Origin: Flavobacterium cupreum
Lineage (GTDB): Bacteria; Bacteroidota; Bacteroidia; Flavobacteriales; Flavobacteriaceae
DNA: 64,000 nucleotides
Assembly: GCF_003996965.1 (NCBI RefSeq)
Contig: NZ_QWDM01000004.1
Span: forward strand, 1 to 64,000
Direction: 5' to 3'
The translations under genes and the position numbers were made by a program. Of this stretch, positions 51,062 to 60,691 are shown piece after piece. Under the pieces are notes generated by a model. It had not been told where the DNA came from, made no database searches, and saw only the letters and a program-made list of their open reading frames with translations. Every line of letters begins with the position of its first letter. The first letter of the stretch is position 1.

Positions 51062-51805
51062 TTAATATTGATTTGAGGTATTTTCTCCGTTAGCAATTGC
51101 CTTTGCTGCGGAAGTTCCGATGCGTTTAACACCTAAACGGATCATTTCTATAGCTTCAGTGTAAGATCGCACTCCGCCCGCCGCTTTTACAGACAGGGGC
51201 GATGCGTTTTCTAACATCATAATAATAGTGGGAATCGTCGCCCCATTTGGCAAATCGTCTTTGGTCTTAAAAAATCCGGTTGATGATTTTACAAATACAG
51301 CACTATAATGGTCTTCTTTAAAGTTTGATATGACCACATTTTTTATCAAAGCAGAAAGCTGAATGATTTCCTTATCACTCAAAGCTGCCACTTCAATAAT
51401 CCATTTTACGGTTTTATTATGGGCCAGTCCGATTTGTGTTCCAATCAGAATTTCTTCTTTTACCAAAGCAATGTCACCATCTTTAAAAGCTTCGTAATTG
51501 CAGACAAAATCAAGGTCATCGGCTCCATTTTCAATCGCTTCGTTCGCTTCTTTTATTTTGGCTTCCAGATTTGATCTGCCTTCCGGAAAATCGATTACAG
51601 TACCAATAAGCAAAGTCGAATTGGCCTTCATAATTATGTCTTTCGCCAGAGCAACATATTCGGGGCGAATCATAATCAGCTTAAAACCTTCTGTAATTGC
51701 CTCTGCAATCGCATCTTTAACCACCACAAGATTTTCAGCTTCAGAAAGCCCGGCTTGTGAAGCAGTTTTTAAGTAAGTGGCATCTAAATATTGCTTAACA
51801 TTCAT
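51062..51805 (-). CDS. deoC: Deoxyribose-phosphate aldolase
   Basis: DeoC cleaves 2-deoxyribose 5-phosphate to glyceraldehyde 3-phosphate and acetaldehyde in deoxynucleoside breakdown. I use ATG 51805 (247 aa). The Schiff-base Lys is in AVFVKSSTGF, the second catalytic Lys lies in SVKAAGGVRS, and the DDLDFVCNYEAFKDGD segment has the conserved acidic residues. The barrel ends with RLGVKRIGTSAAKAI. The gene starts the remB unit and may be co-transcribed with it, leaving no spacer. Confidence 0.93.
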   Translation of the reverse strand: MNVKQYLDATYLKTASQAGLSEAENLVVVKDAIAEAITEGFKLIMIRPEYVALAKDIIMKANSTLLIGTVIDFPEGRSNLEAKIKEANEAIENGADDLDFVCNYEAFKDGDIALVKEEILIGTQIGLAHNKTVKWIIEVAALSDKEIIQLSALIKNVVISNFKEDHYSAVFVKSSTGFFKTKDDLPNGATIPTIIMMLENASPLSVKAAGGVRSYTEAIEMIRLGVKRIGTSAAKAIANGENTSNQY

Positions 51806-51892
51806 GATTTTGAAATTACAGGAAACCAGGGACAAAAATACATTTAAAATTCAGAAAAAAATACTGTTTATTGCGCTTGATTTTCAGGCAAC

Positions 51893-51913
51893 AAAAAACC
51901 CACCGAAGTGGGT
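51893..51913 (-). terminator. Intrinsic terminator after the VanZ-family gene
   Basis: ACCCAC and GTGGGT arms close a UUCG-type tetraloop on the minus strand, followed by TTTTTT. It is 11 bp beyond the stop codon. Confidence 0.92.
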
Positions 51914-51923
51914 CTTTATTTTC

Positions 51924-52307
51924 TTATATTTTATCGATTCGCTTTTTAAAAGCTATTGCCGTAAAAATGGCGGTTGTACCTCCAATGGTATTGGCTAAAA
52001 TATCTGTTACATCTGCTGCTCTGGTGGTCGTAAAAACACTTTGCAGAATTTCTATTGTAATTCCGAAAAAAACCGAAAATATAAAAGCAACGAGATACGC
52101 TTTAAAATCGTCGGCTTCTTTTCCTTTTAATTCTTTTTTGAAAAACAAAATCCAGGAAATTGTAAATCCGAAATGAAAACAGAAATGTACAATTTTGTCT
52201 ATGCTTGGAAAACTTACTGCAGGAATGTTACTCGAATCTGTCAGACAGAAATAGGTAATAACTCCCGAGCAGATGATCGCCCAGCAGAGTAATAGTTGTT
52301 TAGGCAC
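51924..52307 (-). CDS. VanZ-family membrane protein
   Basis: The 127-aa protein has four short membrane helices and the VanZ pattern [22 protein letters not shown], then [30 protein letters not shown]. VanZ itself gives low-level teicoplanin resistance, but chromosomal members of the family have no established role. It overlaps gcvH by 8 bp, an odd metabolic pairing, so it is likely co-transcribed with it. Confidence 0.88.
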   Translation of the reverse strand: MPKQLLLCWAIICSGVITYFCLTDSSNIPAVSFPSIDKIVHFCFHFGFTISWILFFKKELKGKEADDFKAYLVAFIFSVFFGITIEILQSVFTTTRAADVTDILANTIGGTTAIFTAIAFKKRIDKI

Positions 52308-52680
52308 CTATTAATTCTTTATAAGCTTCATCAGACAAAAGAGAGTCAATTTCTGATGCATCAGCAATTTTTATTTTGATCATCCATCCCGCTCCGTAAG
52401 GATCAGAGTTTACCGTTTCAGGCGCACTTTCTAAACTTTCATTAAAAGCAATAATTTCTCCTGTTAGTGGCAAGAACAAATCAGAAACTGTTTTTACAGC
52501 TTCAACAGTTCCAAAAACCTCATCTTTATCAAGTGTCTGATCTAAAGTTTCTACTTCAACATACACGATGTCTCCTAACTCTTTCTGAGCAAAGTGAGTA
52601 ATTCCTACGGTTGCAACGTCTCCTTCGATGCTAACCCATTCGTGATCTTTTGTGTACTTTAAATTTGCTGGTATGCTCAT
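52300..52680 (-). CDS. gcvH: Glycine cleavage system H protein
   Basis: GcvH carries the aminomethyl group on a lipoyl arm between the P, T and L proteins. I use ATG 52680 (126 aa), which gives [17 protein letters not shown], the usual start. The lipoylated Lys lies in [14 protein letters not shown]. The beta-sandwich core follows with EFVLEG-like strands ending GWMIKIKI. No gcvP or gcvT is nearby, so the H protein is encoded alone here. Confidence 0.95.
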   Translation of the reverse strand: MSIPANLKYTKDHEWVSIEGDVATVGITHFAQKELGDIVYVEVETLDQTLDKDEVFGTVEAVKTVSDLFLPLTGEIIAFNESLESAPETVNSDPYGAGWMIKIKIADASEIDSLLSDEAYKELIGA

Positions 52681-52721
52681 AATAGTTGTATTTGAAAATT
52701 GATAATTGAATATTGAAGCCA

Positions 52722-52729
52722 CAAATGTA
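52722..52729 (-). promoter_or_regulatory. Promoter -7 element of gcvH
   Basis: Minus-strand TACATTTG matches TAnnTTTG and lies 41 bp before the gcvH start codon. Confidence 0.5.
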
Positions 52730-52766
52730 ATAATCTTCTAATGAAATCTGCTTTAGAAACTCAAAA

Positions 52767-55700
52767 TTAATTTCCGAAATTATATCGAAGCGTAAATCCT
52801 GATCGAATATTCGTTAATGGAAATGAGGTTGAAATTACGGCCTTCGAGAACGAGTGATCGTAATAGAATATGGCCGTTAAGTTTTTACTAAACGCATAAT
52901 CCGCCGTAAGCTTTATCGCCCAGATATTTTGTCCCGCAGCAAGCTGATTGTTGTCATAATCTAAGTAGCGTACTAATGTTTCGTTGTTCCTTAAAGAGAA
53001 ATCTGCTTTGATATTGATATCACTCTTAATAATTCCTGTCGGGTTATCGGCAAGTCGGGAAGAAAAAATAACATCTTTAAATCGGTATCCCAAACCTACT
53101 ATGTATTCCATTCCCTTCACTTCCGTCAATAAATTATTGTCAAAACTCATCGATAGTGCCCTGTCTTTTTTGATTTCCGTAAGCACTCTTAAAGAACTTT
53201 TCAATTCAAAATCTACGCGGATAAGCGGACTGAACTGCTCTACCAAATTGACATTTGACATGATCGTCTTATTGAAGAAATTACCATTGACATCCTGACC
53301 TTCCGGTTTTTCAAAATAATCAAAATTGGACCTGAACTGATTGATCGTATACGAAGCCCTGTAATTATGCTGTAAGGAGAAACGTTTGAATTTATCTTTG
53401 AAATACTTATAACGCATTAGTCCGCTATACTTAATAGTCCAGTTTGGAATCGGGAAACTTCTGAAAATATCCGTTGAGGCACCTGCAGCATCTTTACCGG
53501 AGTAAGCGGCCAAAAATGCAGGCAATAACACCGCCTGATTGCTTTTTCCGTATCCTATCGGATAACCATCATTTGAAATAATTTGTTTTCTTCCGCTATT
53601 GGCCGGATTTGCCAGGTCAGTTATAGGAGCTGTAATATCTTCAGCAGGCAATGTTGAAGCATCATATCTCGGAATTATTGCGCCATAACGTTCTTCTGCC
53701 AAACGATTGGCGATTACAAGACGATTGTTTCTGAAATCATCAAATGCCGCAGATTGCGTTTCGTTACTGGTAGAAAATGCGGTCCCGACTAATACCGTCG
53801 AAATAGAGAACATTCCATAAGTGTAACGAGACAAAGGCATATAGCGATTATCTGATTCCCTTACTGAATATTGTTCGGAACTGTTTTCAGAATACGACCT
53901 GTCCATAGCAAGATCAATTTTGAAATCAGGAAACAAATCAACATTGGCGGTTACTTTCAGAATTTTGTTGGTTACCTGCGTAAAGTTCTGATTGAACTCC
54001 TGATAATTGGTCAGCCATCCATTTTTAGCGGCTTCATAACGCACATCATCCTGACTTCCGAAAACAAATCCCAAGGTTGGTCTTGATGTACCAAAGAAAC
54101 CAACGCCCGGCGTATATCCGGGTAAGACAGTTCCGTTATTTATCGTATAATTTACCTGAATATTTTTAACACTGCTCAAAACCCCAATCAGGCCATCATA
54201 AAAAGGACTGCTGGCTGTCGCCGGTTTTGCCGTATTTACAATTTTCTCTCCCGGTTTTGGCGGTGCTGCTGTTTTAGGTTTTGCCGGTTTTTTACCTCCC
54301 GGAGTTAAACCTAAATATTTGTACAGCATAGCCATATTAAAGGTTGATGTCAATGTATTTGAATTGGCATTCTGAATCGTATTCCCTAAATCGTAAAGCG
54401 TACCATCCGGTGCCTCATACTCCGAAAGAGCTGTTGAAGACCGCTGCCAGCTGTAATCTGCCGTATAGGAATAATTTGCTTTCACAAAACTTAAAACCGG
54501 AATTTTATTGATCGGAATCTCATAATTCAGTATCAATTGCTGCACGTGCTGGTTTGGTGTTCCGATATCCCAGTAATCATCCCAGATATTGAAATCTTGT
54601 TTTGGTGAGTTATCGTCGTTCAGAAAGTTTCTAACAATATTATTGGAGGCCGCCGTGTAATTCAGCTTTAATGATTTGGTCAGGTTATAACCAAAACCAT
54701 ACTGATAATTGAACGCAAAATTTCTTCTGTACAACGGATCAATTCCTATTCCTTCAACATCTACGTCCCTAAATTGCTGACGATTACTTTGTCTTAAAAT
54801 ATTAGTATTGAAGGTTACGTTAGACGGCAAATAATTGACATTGAAATCGCTTAACATTTTCCAGTATTCACTTTTTTTCATGAATTTGGTTTTCTTAAAA
54901 GGAACTATTTCCTTCGGCTGAAAAGTATAGGCGTAGTTTATTGCTGTATTGGATTGTTCATCGTTATAATCAGCCACTTCATAATCATGACGCTCTACCT
55001 GATTGTAGGATTGCGAAAATGTGAAATTTTCAATATCGTATACATGTTGTTTTTGCTCGGGAGCCCTGTCTTTTCTTACTCCGATAAAATTGATGCTTTT
55101 TCTTTTCGTATAATCAACGGCACGGGTTCTGATATTCTCTTTTTCATTTTCATCAGTCGTTTCTCTCAGCAGCTGTTTTAATTTTATATCCTGATTAAAC
55201 GGATCGTATTCCGGTGTAATTACCTCTTCCCCGATCGCATAATTAAACGGCAGGTTGATTCCCCATTTTGGAGGCAGTAATTTCCCTAAATTCAGATTGG
55301 TCACAATATTGTATTGCTGGATGTCTTCTCTGTCTCTTTCGTTTGCACCCTCTTCAAGTGATCCGAAACCGATGGTGCTTTTACGTCCGGTTGCCGAAAC
55401 GGTTGCAAAGTCAGCCATATTGGTATCAACACTCAATATTGCCGCCATTCCGCCCTTATTTTCCAAATCGGCCATACGAAGTTCATTAAACCAAACTTCA
55501 CCTTTGATATCCCTGCGTTCTTCTCTGCTTTTTAAACCAATCATCAGGGTTCGCACCAAACCAAAATTAGGATTTCCTTTTATACCTAATCTTAACCTGC
55601 TGTCTCCGTCACCTCCGTCCATGGTGGCGTCATCATCCGGATAATAAACACCGTTGATATCTCTTTTATCCGAATTAATATCAAGAGGCATTGCCTTAAT

Positions 55701-58700
55701 TTTCATTTTGGTTAATAAGTCAAGTGCCAGATCGATATCATTTTCCTCAAGCCACACCTTATCTGCACTTACCCTTCCTGTGCCTTCCGGCCTGGTTACT
55801 TTTAAAGGAATTTCGATCTGATAATAGTTTTGCGTAAAGTCATTTCCAAAACGGATAAATGCAGCCATTTCGTCATCCTGCAATTCGGTATCATTTGGTA
55901 ATGATTCCGCATGCAAAAACATTTTCAGTTTTTTATACTGACGCATGTCAACACTTACATTTTTAAAAACAGCTCTTGAATCTTTATATTCCAGTCCGCC
56001 ACCTGAAATTCGTAAGGCAAGTGACTGCTCATTCTGATTGATTACCGTATTATTATTGTACAATTGTTCTCTTTGTACTCCGGGAGGAGTCACATAATTG
56101 ATAGGCAACTTGGTATCATTCTCCTGAACGTTGACTGCCAGGACATCAAAATCCGTATTGTCATTAGTAGGATCCGTATCATTTGCATCAAGGGTTCCCG
56201 TATATCTTCTCCACTCTCCTCTTACCAGATCCAAAGCTCCGAAACGCACGGTCATCTGTTCATTAAAACCCGTCATGAACATACGCATGAACCGGATCGA
56301 TCTGAAATCGGTAATATTCCCAATCGTATTCTGAGGCTGAGAAACCGGGATTTTAAACTGGATCCATCTTGCGGTCGTAGTGCTTCCGTTTGGCAGTTCG
56401 ATATTACTCACATTACGAATATCAGTAATGTAGTTTTGGCCGATATCCATGTTAGGTCTCATATCAATACTGTATTCATAATACGCATTAATTGTATTCA
56501 TCGTGTTATCACGATTAATATCTTCTACATCCGGTAAAGTGGTTGCTCCTCTGTTCGGATCATCGATACTAACGGCAGAGTTACCTTCAACGCCATTATA
56601 TCTTTTATAGCGTTCCTGTACGCCTCCTTCTGCATTTAAATAATATTTATAATTGTCTGCTGCGGGATCTTCTTCTCCGGCATAATTATTATAAATGGAA
56701 CCTTCCCTCGTATCCGGTAAACCATCTAAACCGACATCCTGATTTCTACGGTTATCCGCATTGGTGTCGAAGGCATAAATCAAAGATTGCGAAGCCGGAA
56801 CGTCTCCCCAAAGCGGTTGTGGATTAACCACTACCTGATCCGGACCTAATCCGTTTTCGTATTGTTTTCTTCCGTCTTTTAAGACATCTTCGGAAACTTC
56901 ACCTAAGTTAAAGTAGATTTTTCCTGTATTATTCTGTTGTGCCTGGCCTGCGCCTACATAAGGATCCAATACCCAGAATTGTACATACTCAACGTTCCCC
57001 TGCTCAAAATTGGTTGAGTTTAAGGATCGCATTATACCCCCAAAATTAGACGCTGCGGGATCTGAACTAAAATTTGGATTATTATTGTAAGGCCCTCTTT
57101 CTGATGGATAATAACTTAAATCAAGTGTATTGATTACCTGAATCTGACCTTGCGCAATATCGGTATTTGGATACAATTCTTTACTGTAAACCCTTCTCGT
57201 TGTATTTAAAGACAGGTCGTCGTTTGAAATACCGGACGGTTTTGAAGAGAAGAAAACAGGATCTATAGTATACCATGACAGTTTTGCTCTTTTATGTCCG
57301 TACGCTAGCGTATTTGAATTTGCATTAAAAGTAAGGTCGTTTATGGAATTTACAAAAGGGGTCGATGCTAAACTCCATGAATAAGCCGAACGCATATCAA
57401 TAGTAGACTGCGAACCTTCAAAATCATCCACATAGATAGTAGCTTCTCCTTCAAAATCACTTGCTTTTGGGGCATCTGGTCTTAAAAAAGCAACTTCACC
57501 GCGAATCGAAAGATTAGACGGAACGTCGGTATCTATATTCGGCAGTTTGTTTACTAATCGGGTAAAGAAAGGCACTTCAGTTGAATAGTTCCCGTTAAAA
57601 CCAAAAATGGTATTGTTTACCGATTCCTGACCGTAACTTGACTTTTGGGTAAATGGTCTTTCGGTCATTTTCAGGAACGTCCCGCCAACGACAAAATTAT
57701 CAGAGATTTTATGCTCGACATTGAATCCCATAAACCTTCGGGTCTGCTGTCCGAAAATGGAATTATTCTCCAATGAAACTTCAATTGGCGTATTGGATGC
57801 CTGAAGTGAAGGGTCTAAAATCTGAACTCTTCCCAACTGGTAATCCACACTATAATCTATTCCTTCTACCAGAATCCTTCCGCCTGCAGTTACGACCACA
57901 GATCCCTGCGGAACATTAAATGCGCCAATCGGTATACCGTTATTTCCTGAAGATTTGTATTTTCCGCGTAGTAGGAATTTGTTTTTATCACTATCCTGCA
58001 AAGCTCCGGACTGTGTGTTTTTATACATGTTCCTAAACACGTATTTCTGCTGATTTACGTTGTAGGTCGTCGGATTATTATAGTCTTCTACGCCACCCGT
58101 TTGTAATTTCTTAAACAAAAGCTCTCCAAAAGGTTCCTTGGTCGTAAAAATAATTCGTCCGTTCTGGGCATCAACGGTGATACCCGGAATGTAATCGAAG
58201 AATCCGTCACCACCTCCCTGCGGATCATTATTGTAATTTAACTGATCTAAGTTGAAAACATTCAACAATGGTGTTTTTGTGATGTAATAATTATCCGGAT
58301 CAGGATTAGCAGGATTATCATCCGGAAAGTTGCTTCCTGTTACCGGCGTTATATAATTTATCGGAGACGGATCTGTATAAAGAATATTCAGCCTGAAATC
58401 ATCCTGTTTGATCTGATACGCCTGAGGAATCTGATACACGTTTTTCATCATCAAATCCCAAACCGGATTGTTTACGTTGGTCAGACTGCTTTTCAGCATT
58501 TTCAAAATCAAACTTTGTGTGATAATGGTCTGGTTTGAAGTGTTATTACCGTTCACTACCGTTCCGTCAACTCCGTCACTACCAAACTCCCCTACCTGGT
58601 ATATTTTATCTCCCACTGTATATTCGAAAGCTACGGCCAGGATTTCATCATTGGCCAGTCGCTGCTGCAGGGAAATGTATCCCAACTGCGGGTTGAAAGT

Positions 58701-60008
58701 ATATTCGTTGCTGGTTAATTTTCGGGCATTTTCAAGTACAGAATAGTCGGTTCCTTCACTGGCTGTTACAGAAGTAAATCCGTTTTTTGCCGTTACGATT
58801 TCCCTAATATTCTGGTTCAGGAAACCACCGGAACCTATAGTGGCCGGATCGTATTTATTATTCCTGTTATCGGTTGGTGAATCAATACCTGCCGTAAAAA
58901 ATCCTGTCGTAGGATTTATTACTACCACTTCATTATCCGGGATTCCGGTAATTTGCGCTTCCCCTAAATCCTGAAGTGCGATAACATTTCTTAAGTTATT
59001 ACCCGTTGTACTTACCCTGTTTTGCTTGTTCGTTACCCAAACCTCCAATCGTGTAATCTGAACACGGCTTTCTATGAATGGATATTTCTTTAAGGAAGCA
59101 TCATATTTGTTTCTGAAATATTGTGAAAGGAAGAAATGTCGGTCATTATCATAGTCTAGAGCATACAGGTCAAAATTCTGAACCGTACCGCCACCTTCTG
59201 CAACTATACTTTTGGTCTGGGACTTCTGTTCTGAGAAAACTCCGGTAACAGTGGTCTTCCCGAATTGCAGCTGGGTTTTTACTCCAAACAAACTCTGGGC
59301 ACCTCTGATTAAGGTACTGTTAAGCGGCATACTGACATTACCTACCTCAACTTTTTGAATGATATCATCTTCAGATGGTGTGTAGGCCAGTTTGAATAAA
59401 TTCTGAAAAGCAAATGTGGACTGGGTATCGTAATTGGCATTTACCTCTAACCGGGTACCTACTTTCCCCATCAGACTCATACTGATTCGCTGATCAAAAT
59501 CAAAAGTCAGATTGGAGCGATTTCTCGGTGAGAAAGAAGGATTGTCCTGCTTGGTGTAACGAATCCCTAAATCCATTTCTACAGATCCTGTGGGCTTTAC
59601 GTCTATGGTATTGCTTCCGAAGATACTTTCGAAAAGACTTGAATTAATGTAATAGCGGGGCAGCAAATCCTTTTTGGCAGCTTCGCTTCCTAATTTTTTA
59701 CCGTCAATGGCATCTGATTTTTTTCTGAAATAATCCCTTCTGGCTTCTTTGAGGACTAAAGCTTCATATTCTTTGGGAGTTAAGACAATCGGATAGTCGA
59801 TCGAGAAACCGTCTACCGAACTGGTATAAATATACCGGTCTGTAACAGGATCATATTTATAAGCCGAAAGTATACTTGGCGGGTTTTCCAATTGTAATTC
59901 CCCTACCGAAAACTGTTTTTTAGTTGTATCTTGAACTGCTGGATTTACTTGTGCCCGCAAAACATTACCGCAAAATAAAACCAGTAAAAAAATACAAATT
60001 TTACGCAT
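52767..60008 (-). CDS. sprA: SprA, translocon of the type IX secretion system
   Basis: The 2413-aa protein is the largest here. It has a signal peptide (RKICIFLLVLFCGNVLRAQ) and the SprA/Sov sequence pattern: GSVEMDLGIRYTKQDNP, DFDQRISMSLMGKVGTRLEVNANYDTQSTF early and a terminal strand ending TLRYNFGN. SprA forms a 36-strand barrel in the outer membrane through which CTD proteins are secreted in Bacteroidota, and it is essential for gliding in Flavobacterium. Length agrees with known SprA (about 2400 aa). It follows ruvA by 24 bp. Confidence 0.97.
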   Translation of the reverse strand: MRKICIFLLVLFCGNVLRAQVNPAVQDTTKKQFSVGELQLENPPSILSAYKYDPVTDRYIYTSSVDGFSIDYPIVLTPKEYEALVLKEARRDYFRKKSDAIDGKKLGSEAAKKDLLPRYYINSSLFESIFGSNTIDVKPTGSVEMDLGIRYTKQDNPSFSPRNRSNLTFDFDQRISMSLMGKVGTRLEVNANYDTQSTFAFQNLFKLAYTPSEDDIIQKVEVGNVSMPLNSTLIRGAQSLFGVKTQLQFGKTTVTGVFSEQKSQTKSIVAEGGGTVQNFDLYALDYDNDRHFFLSQYFRNKYDASLKKYPFIESRVQITRLEVWVTNKQNRVSTTGNNLRNVIALQDLGEAQITGIPDNEVVVINPTTGFFTAGIDSPTDNRNNKYDPATIGSGGFLNQNIREIVTAKNGFTSVTASEGTDYSVLENARKLTSNEYTFNPQLGYISLQQRLANDEILAVAFEYTVGDKIYQVGEFGSDGVDGTVVNGNNTSNQTIITQSLILKMLKSSLTNVNNPVWDLMMKNVYQIPQAYQIKQDDFRLNILYTDPSPINYITPVTGSNFPDDNPANPDPDNYYITKTPLLNVFNLDQLNYNNDPQGGGDGFFDYIPGITVDAQNGRIIFTTKEPFGELLFKKLQTGGVEDYNNPTTYNVNQQKYVFRNMYKNTQSGALQDSDKNKFLLRGKYKSSGNNGIPIGAFNVPQGSVVVTAGGRILVEGIDYSVDYQLGRVQILDPSLQASNTPIEVSLENNSIFGQQTRRFMGFNVEHKISDNFVVGGTFLKMTERPFTQKSSYGQESVNNTIFGFNGNYSTEVPFFTRLVNKLPNIDTDVPSNLSIRGEVAFLRPDAPKASDFEGEATIYVDDFEGSQSTIDMRSAYSWSLASTPFVNSINDLTFNANSNTLAYGHKRAKLSWYTIDPVFFSSKPSGISNDDLSLNTTRRVYSKELYPNTDIAQGQIQVINTLDLSYYPSERGPYNNNPNFSSDPAASNFGGIMRSLNSTNFEQGNVEYVQFWVLDPYVGAGQAQQNNTGKIYFNLGEVSEDVLKDGRKQYENGLGPDQVVVNPQPLWGDVPASQSLIYAFDTNADNRRNQDVGLDGLPDTREGSIYNNYAGEEDPAADNYKYYLNAEGGVQERYKRYNGVEGNSAVSIDDPNRGATTLPDVEDINRDNTMNTINAYYEYSIDMRPNMDIGQNYITDIRNVSNIELPNGSTTTARWIQFKIPVSQPQNTIGNITDFRSIRFMRMFMTGFNEQMTVRFGALDLVRGEWRRYTGTLDANDTDPTNDNTDFDVLAVNVQENDTKLPINYVTPPGVQREQLYNNNTVINQNEQSLALRISGGGLEYKDSRAVFKNVSVDMRQYKKLKMFLHAESLPNDTELQDDEMAAFIRFGNDFTQNYYQIEIPLKVTRPEGTGRVSADKVWLEENDIDLALDLLTKMKIKAMPLDINSDKRDINGVYYPDDDATMDGGDGDSRLRLGIKGNPNFGLVRTLMIGLKSREERRDIKGEVWFNELRMADLENKGGMAAILSVDTNMADFATVSATGRKSTIGFGSLEEGANERDREDIQQYNIVTNLNLGKLLPPKWGINLPFNYAIGEEVITPEYDPFNQDIKLKQLLRETTDENEKENIRTRAVDYTKRKSINFIGVRKDRAPEQKQHVYDIENFTFSQSYNQVERHDYEVADYNDEQSNTAINYAYTFQPKEIVPFKKTKFMKKSEYWKMLSDFNVNYLPSNVTFNTNILRQSNRQQFRDVDVEGIGIDPLYRRNFAFNYQYGFGYNLTKSLKLNYTAASNNIVRNFLNDDNSPKQDFNIWDDYWDIGTPNQHVQQLILNYEIPINKIPVLSFVKANYSYTADYSWQRSSTALSEYEAPDGTLYDLGNTIQNANSNTLTSTFNMAMLYKYLGLTPGGKKPAKPKTAAPPKPGEKIVNTAKPATASSPFYDGLIGVLSSVKNIQVNYTINNGTVLPGYTPGVGFFGTSRPTLGFVFGSQDDVRYEAAKNGWLTNYQEFNQNFTQVTNKILKVTANVDLFPDFKIDLAMDRSYSENSSEQYSVRESDNRYMPLSRYTYGMFSISTVLVGTAFSTSNETQSAAFDDFRNNRLVIANRLAEERYGAIIPRYDASTLPAEDITAPITDLANPANSGRKQIISNDGYPIGYGKSNQAVLLPAFLAAYSGKDAAGASTDIFRSFPIPNWTIKYSGLMRYKYFKDKFKRFSLQHNYRASYTINQFRSNFDYFEKPEGQDVNGNFFNKTIMSNVNLVEQFSPLIRVDFELKSSLRVLTEIKKDRALSMSFDNNLLTEVKGMEYIVGLGYRFKDVIFSSRLADNPTGIIKSDINIKADFSLRNNETLVRYLDYDNNQLAAGQNIWAIKLTADYAFSKNLTAIFYYDHSFSKAVISTSFPLTNIRSGFTLRYNFGN

Positions 60009-60032
60009 ACAATTCGTTTATATAAATTGAGT

Positions 60033-60614
60033 TTATAAGCTTTTTAATGCTTTTTTAATGATCGTTTCAACAGTTGCTTCCGGATCTTCTTTTACGATTT
60101 TTTCGACTACTTTTTCTGAAGTTTTACGAACAAAACCTAAAACTTCCAAAGCAGATAACGCTTCATCTCGGTTTGTATTGTTCTGAACTACTGAAACTTC
60201 ATCCAAATCGTATAACTTTAACACTTTTTCTTTTAAATCAAGTATAACTCTCTGTGCTGTTTTGCTTCCAATCCCTTTTATAGACTGAATAACACCCACA
60301 TCTCCAGAGGCAATGGCGTTTATAATTTGTCGGGGTTCTATAGAAGATAACATTGTTCTTGCAATACTGGCTCCGATACCCGAAACAGACAATAGCATTC
60401 TGAAAATTTCGCGTTCTGATTTCTCTGCAAAACCAAATAAAGTATGCGCATCTTCTTTGATTTGAAGATGCGTATACAGTTTTATATTTTCAGCATTGGG
60501 AATTAATGAAAAGGTGTGTAAAGATATATTTACCTGATAACCAACTCCGCCACAGTCAATTATGACGTCTGTTGGATTCTTTTCGACCAATTTCCCCTGC
60601 AAATGTGCTATCAT
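60033..60614 (-). CDS. ruvA: Holliday junction DNA helicase subunit RuvA
   Basis: RuvA tetramers bind four-way junctions and load RuvB for branch migration. I use ATG 60614 (193 aa), leading into MIAHLQGKLVEKNPTDVIIDCGGVGYQV. The OB fold is followed by the HhH motifs (VSGIGASIARTMLSSIE, IKGIGSKTAQRVILDLKEK) and the C-terminal RuvB-binding domain. It is upstream of sprA and has its own promoter. maeB lies immediately upstream. Confidence 0.96.
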   Translation of the reverse strand: MIAHLQGKLVEKNPTDVIIDCGGVGYQVNISLHTFSLIPNAENIKLYTHLQIKEDAHTLFGFAEKSEREIFRMLLSVSGIGASIARTMLSSIEPRQIINAIASGDVGVIQSIKGIGSKTAQRVILDLKEKVLKLYDLDEVSVVQNNTNRDEALSALEVLGFVRKTSEKVVEKIVKEDPEATVETIIKKALKSL

Positions 60615-60632
60615 AGTGTAATTTATTAGGCT

Positions 60633-60640
60633 CAAATATA
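60633..60640 (-). promoter_or_regulatory. Promoter -7 element of ruvA (and probably sprA)
   Basis: Minus-strand TATATTTG matches TAnnTTTG and lies 18 bp before the ruvA start codon. Confidence 0.5.
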
Positions 60641-60691
60641 ACAAAAATGCAATAAAAATAAGACAATATTATTTGATCCTTATTCTCTTTA

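Noticed and set aside
56064..56537. A plus-strand frame of 157 codons inside sprA
   Set aside because: It is antisense to a clearly coding region, with no start signal or recognisable protein pattern.
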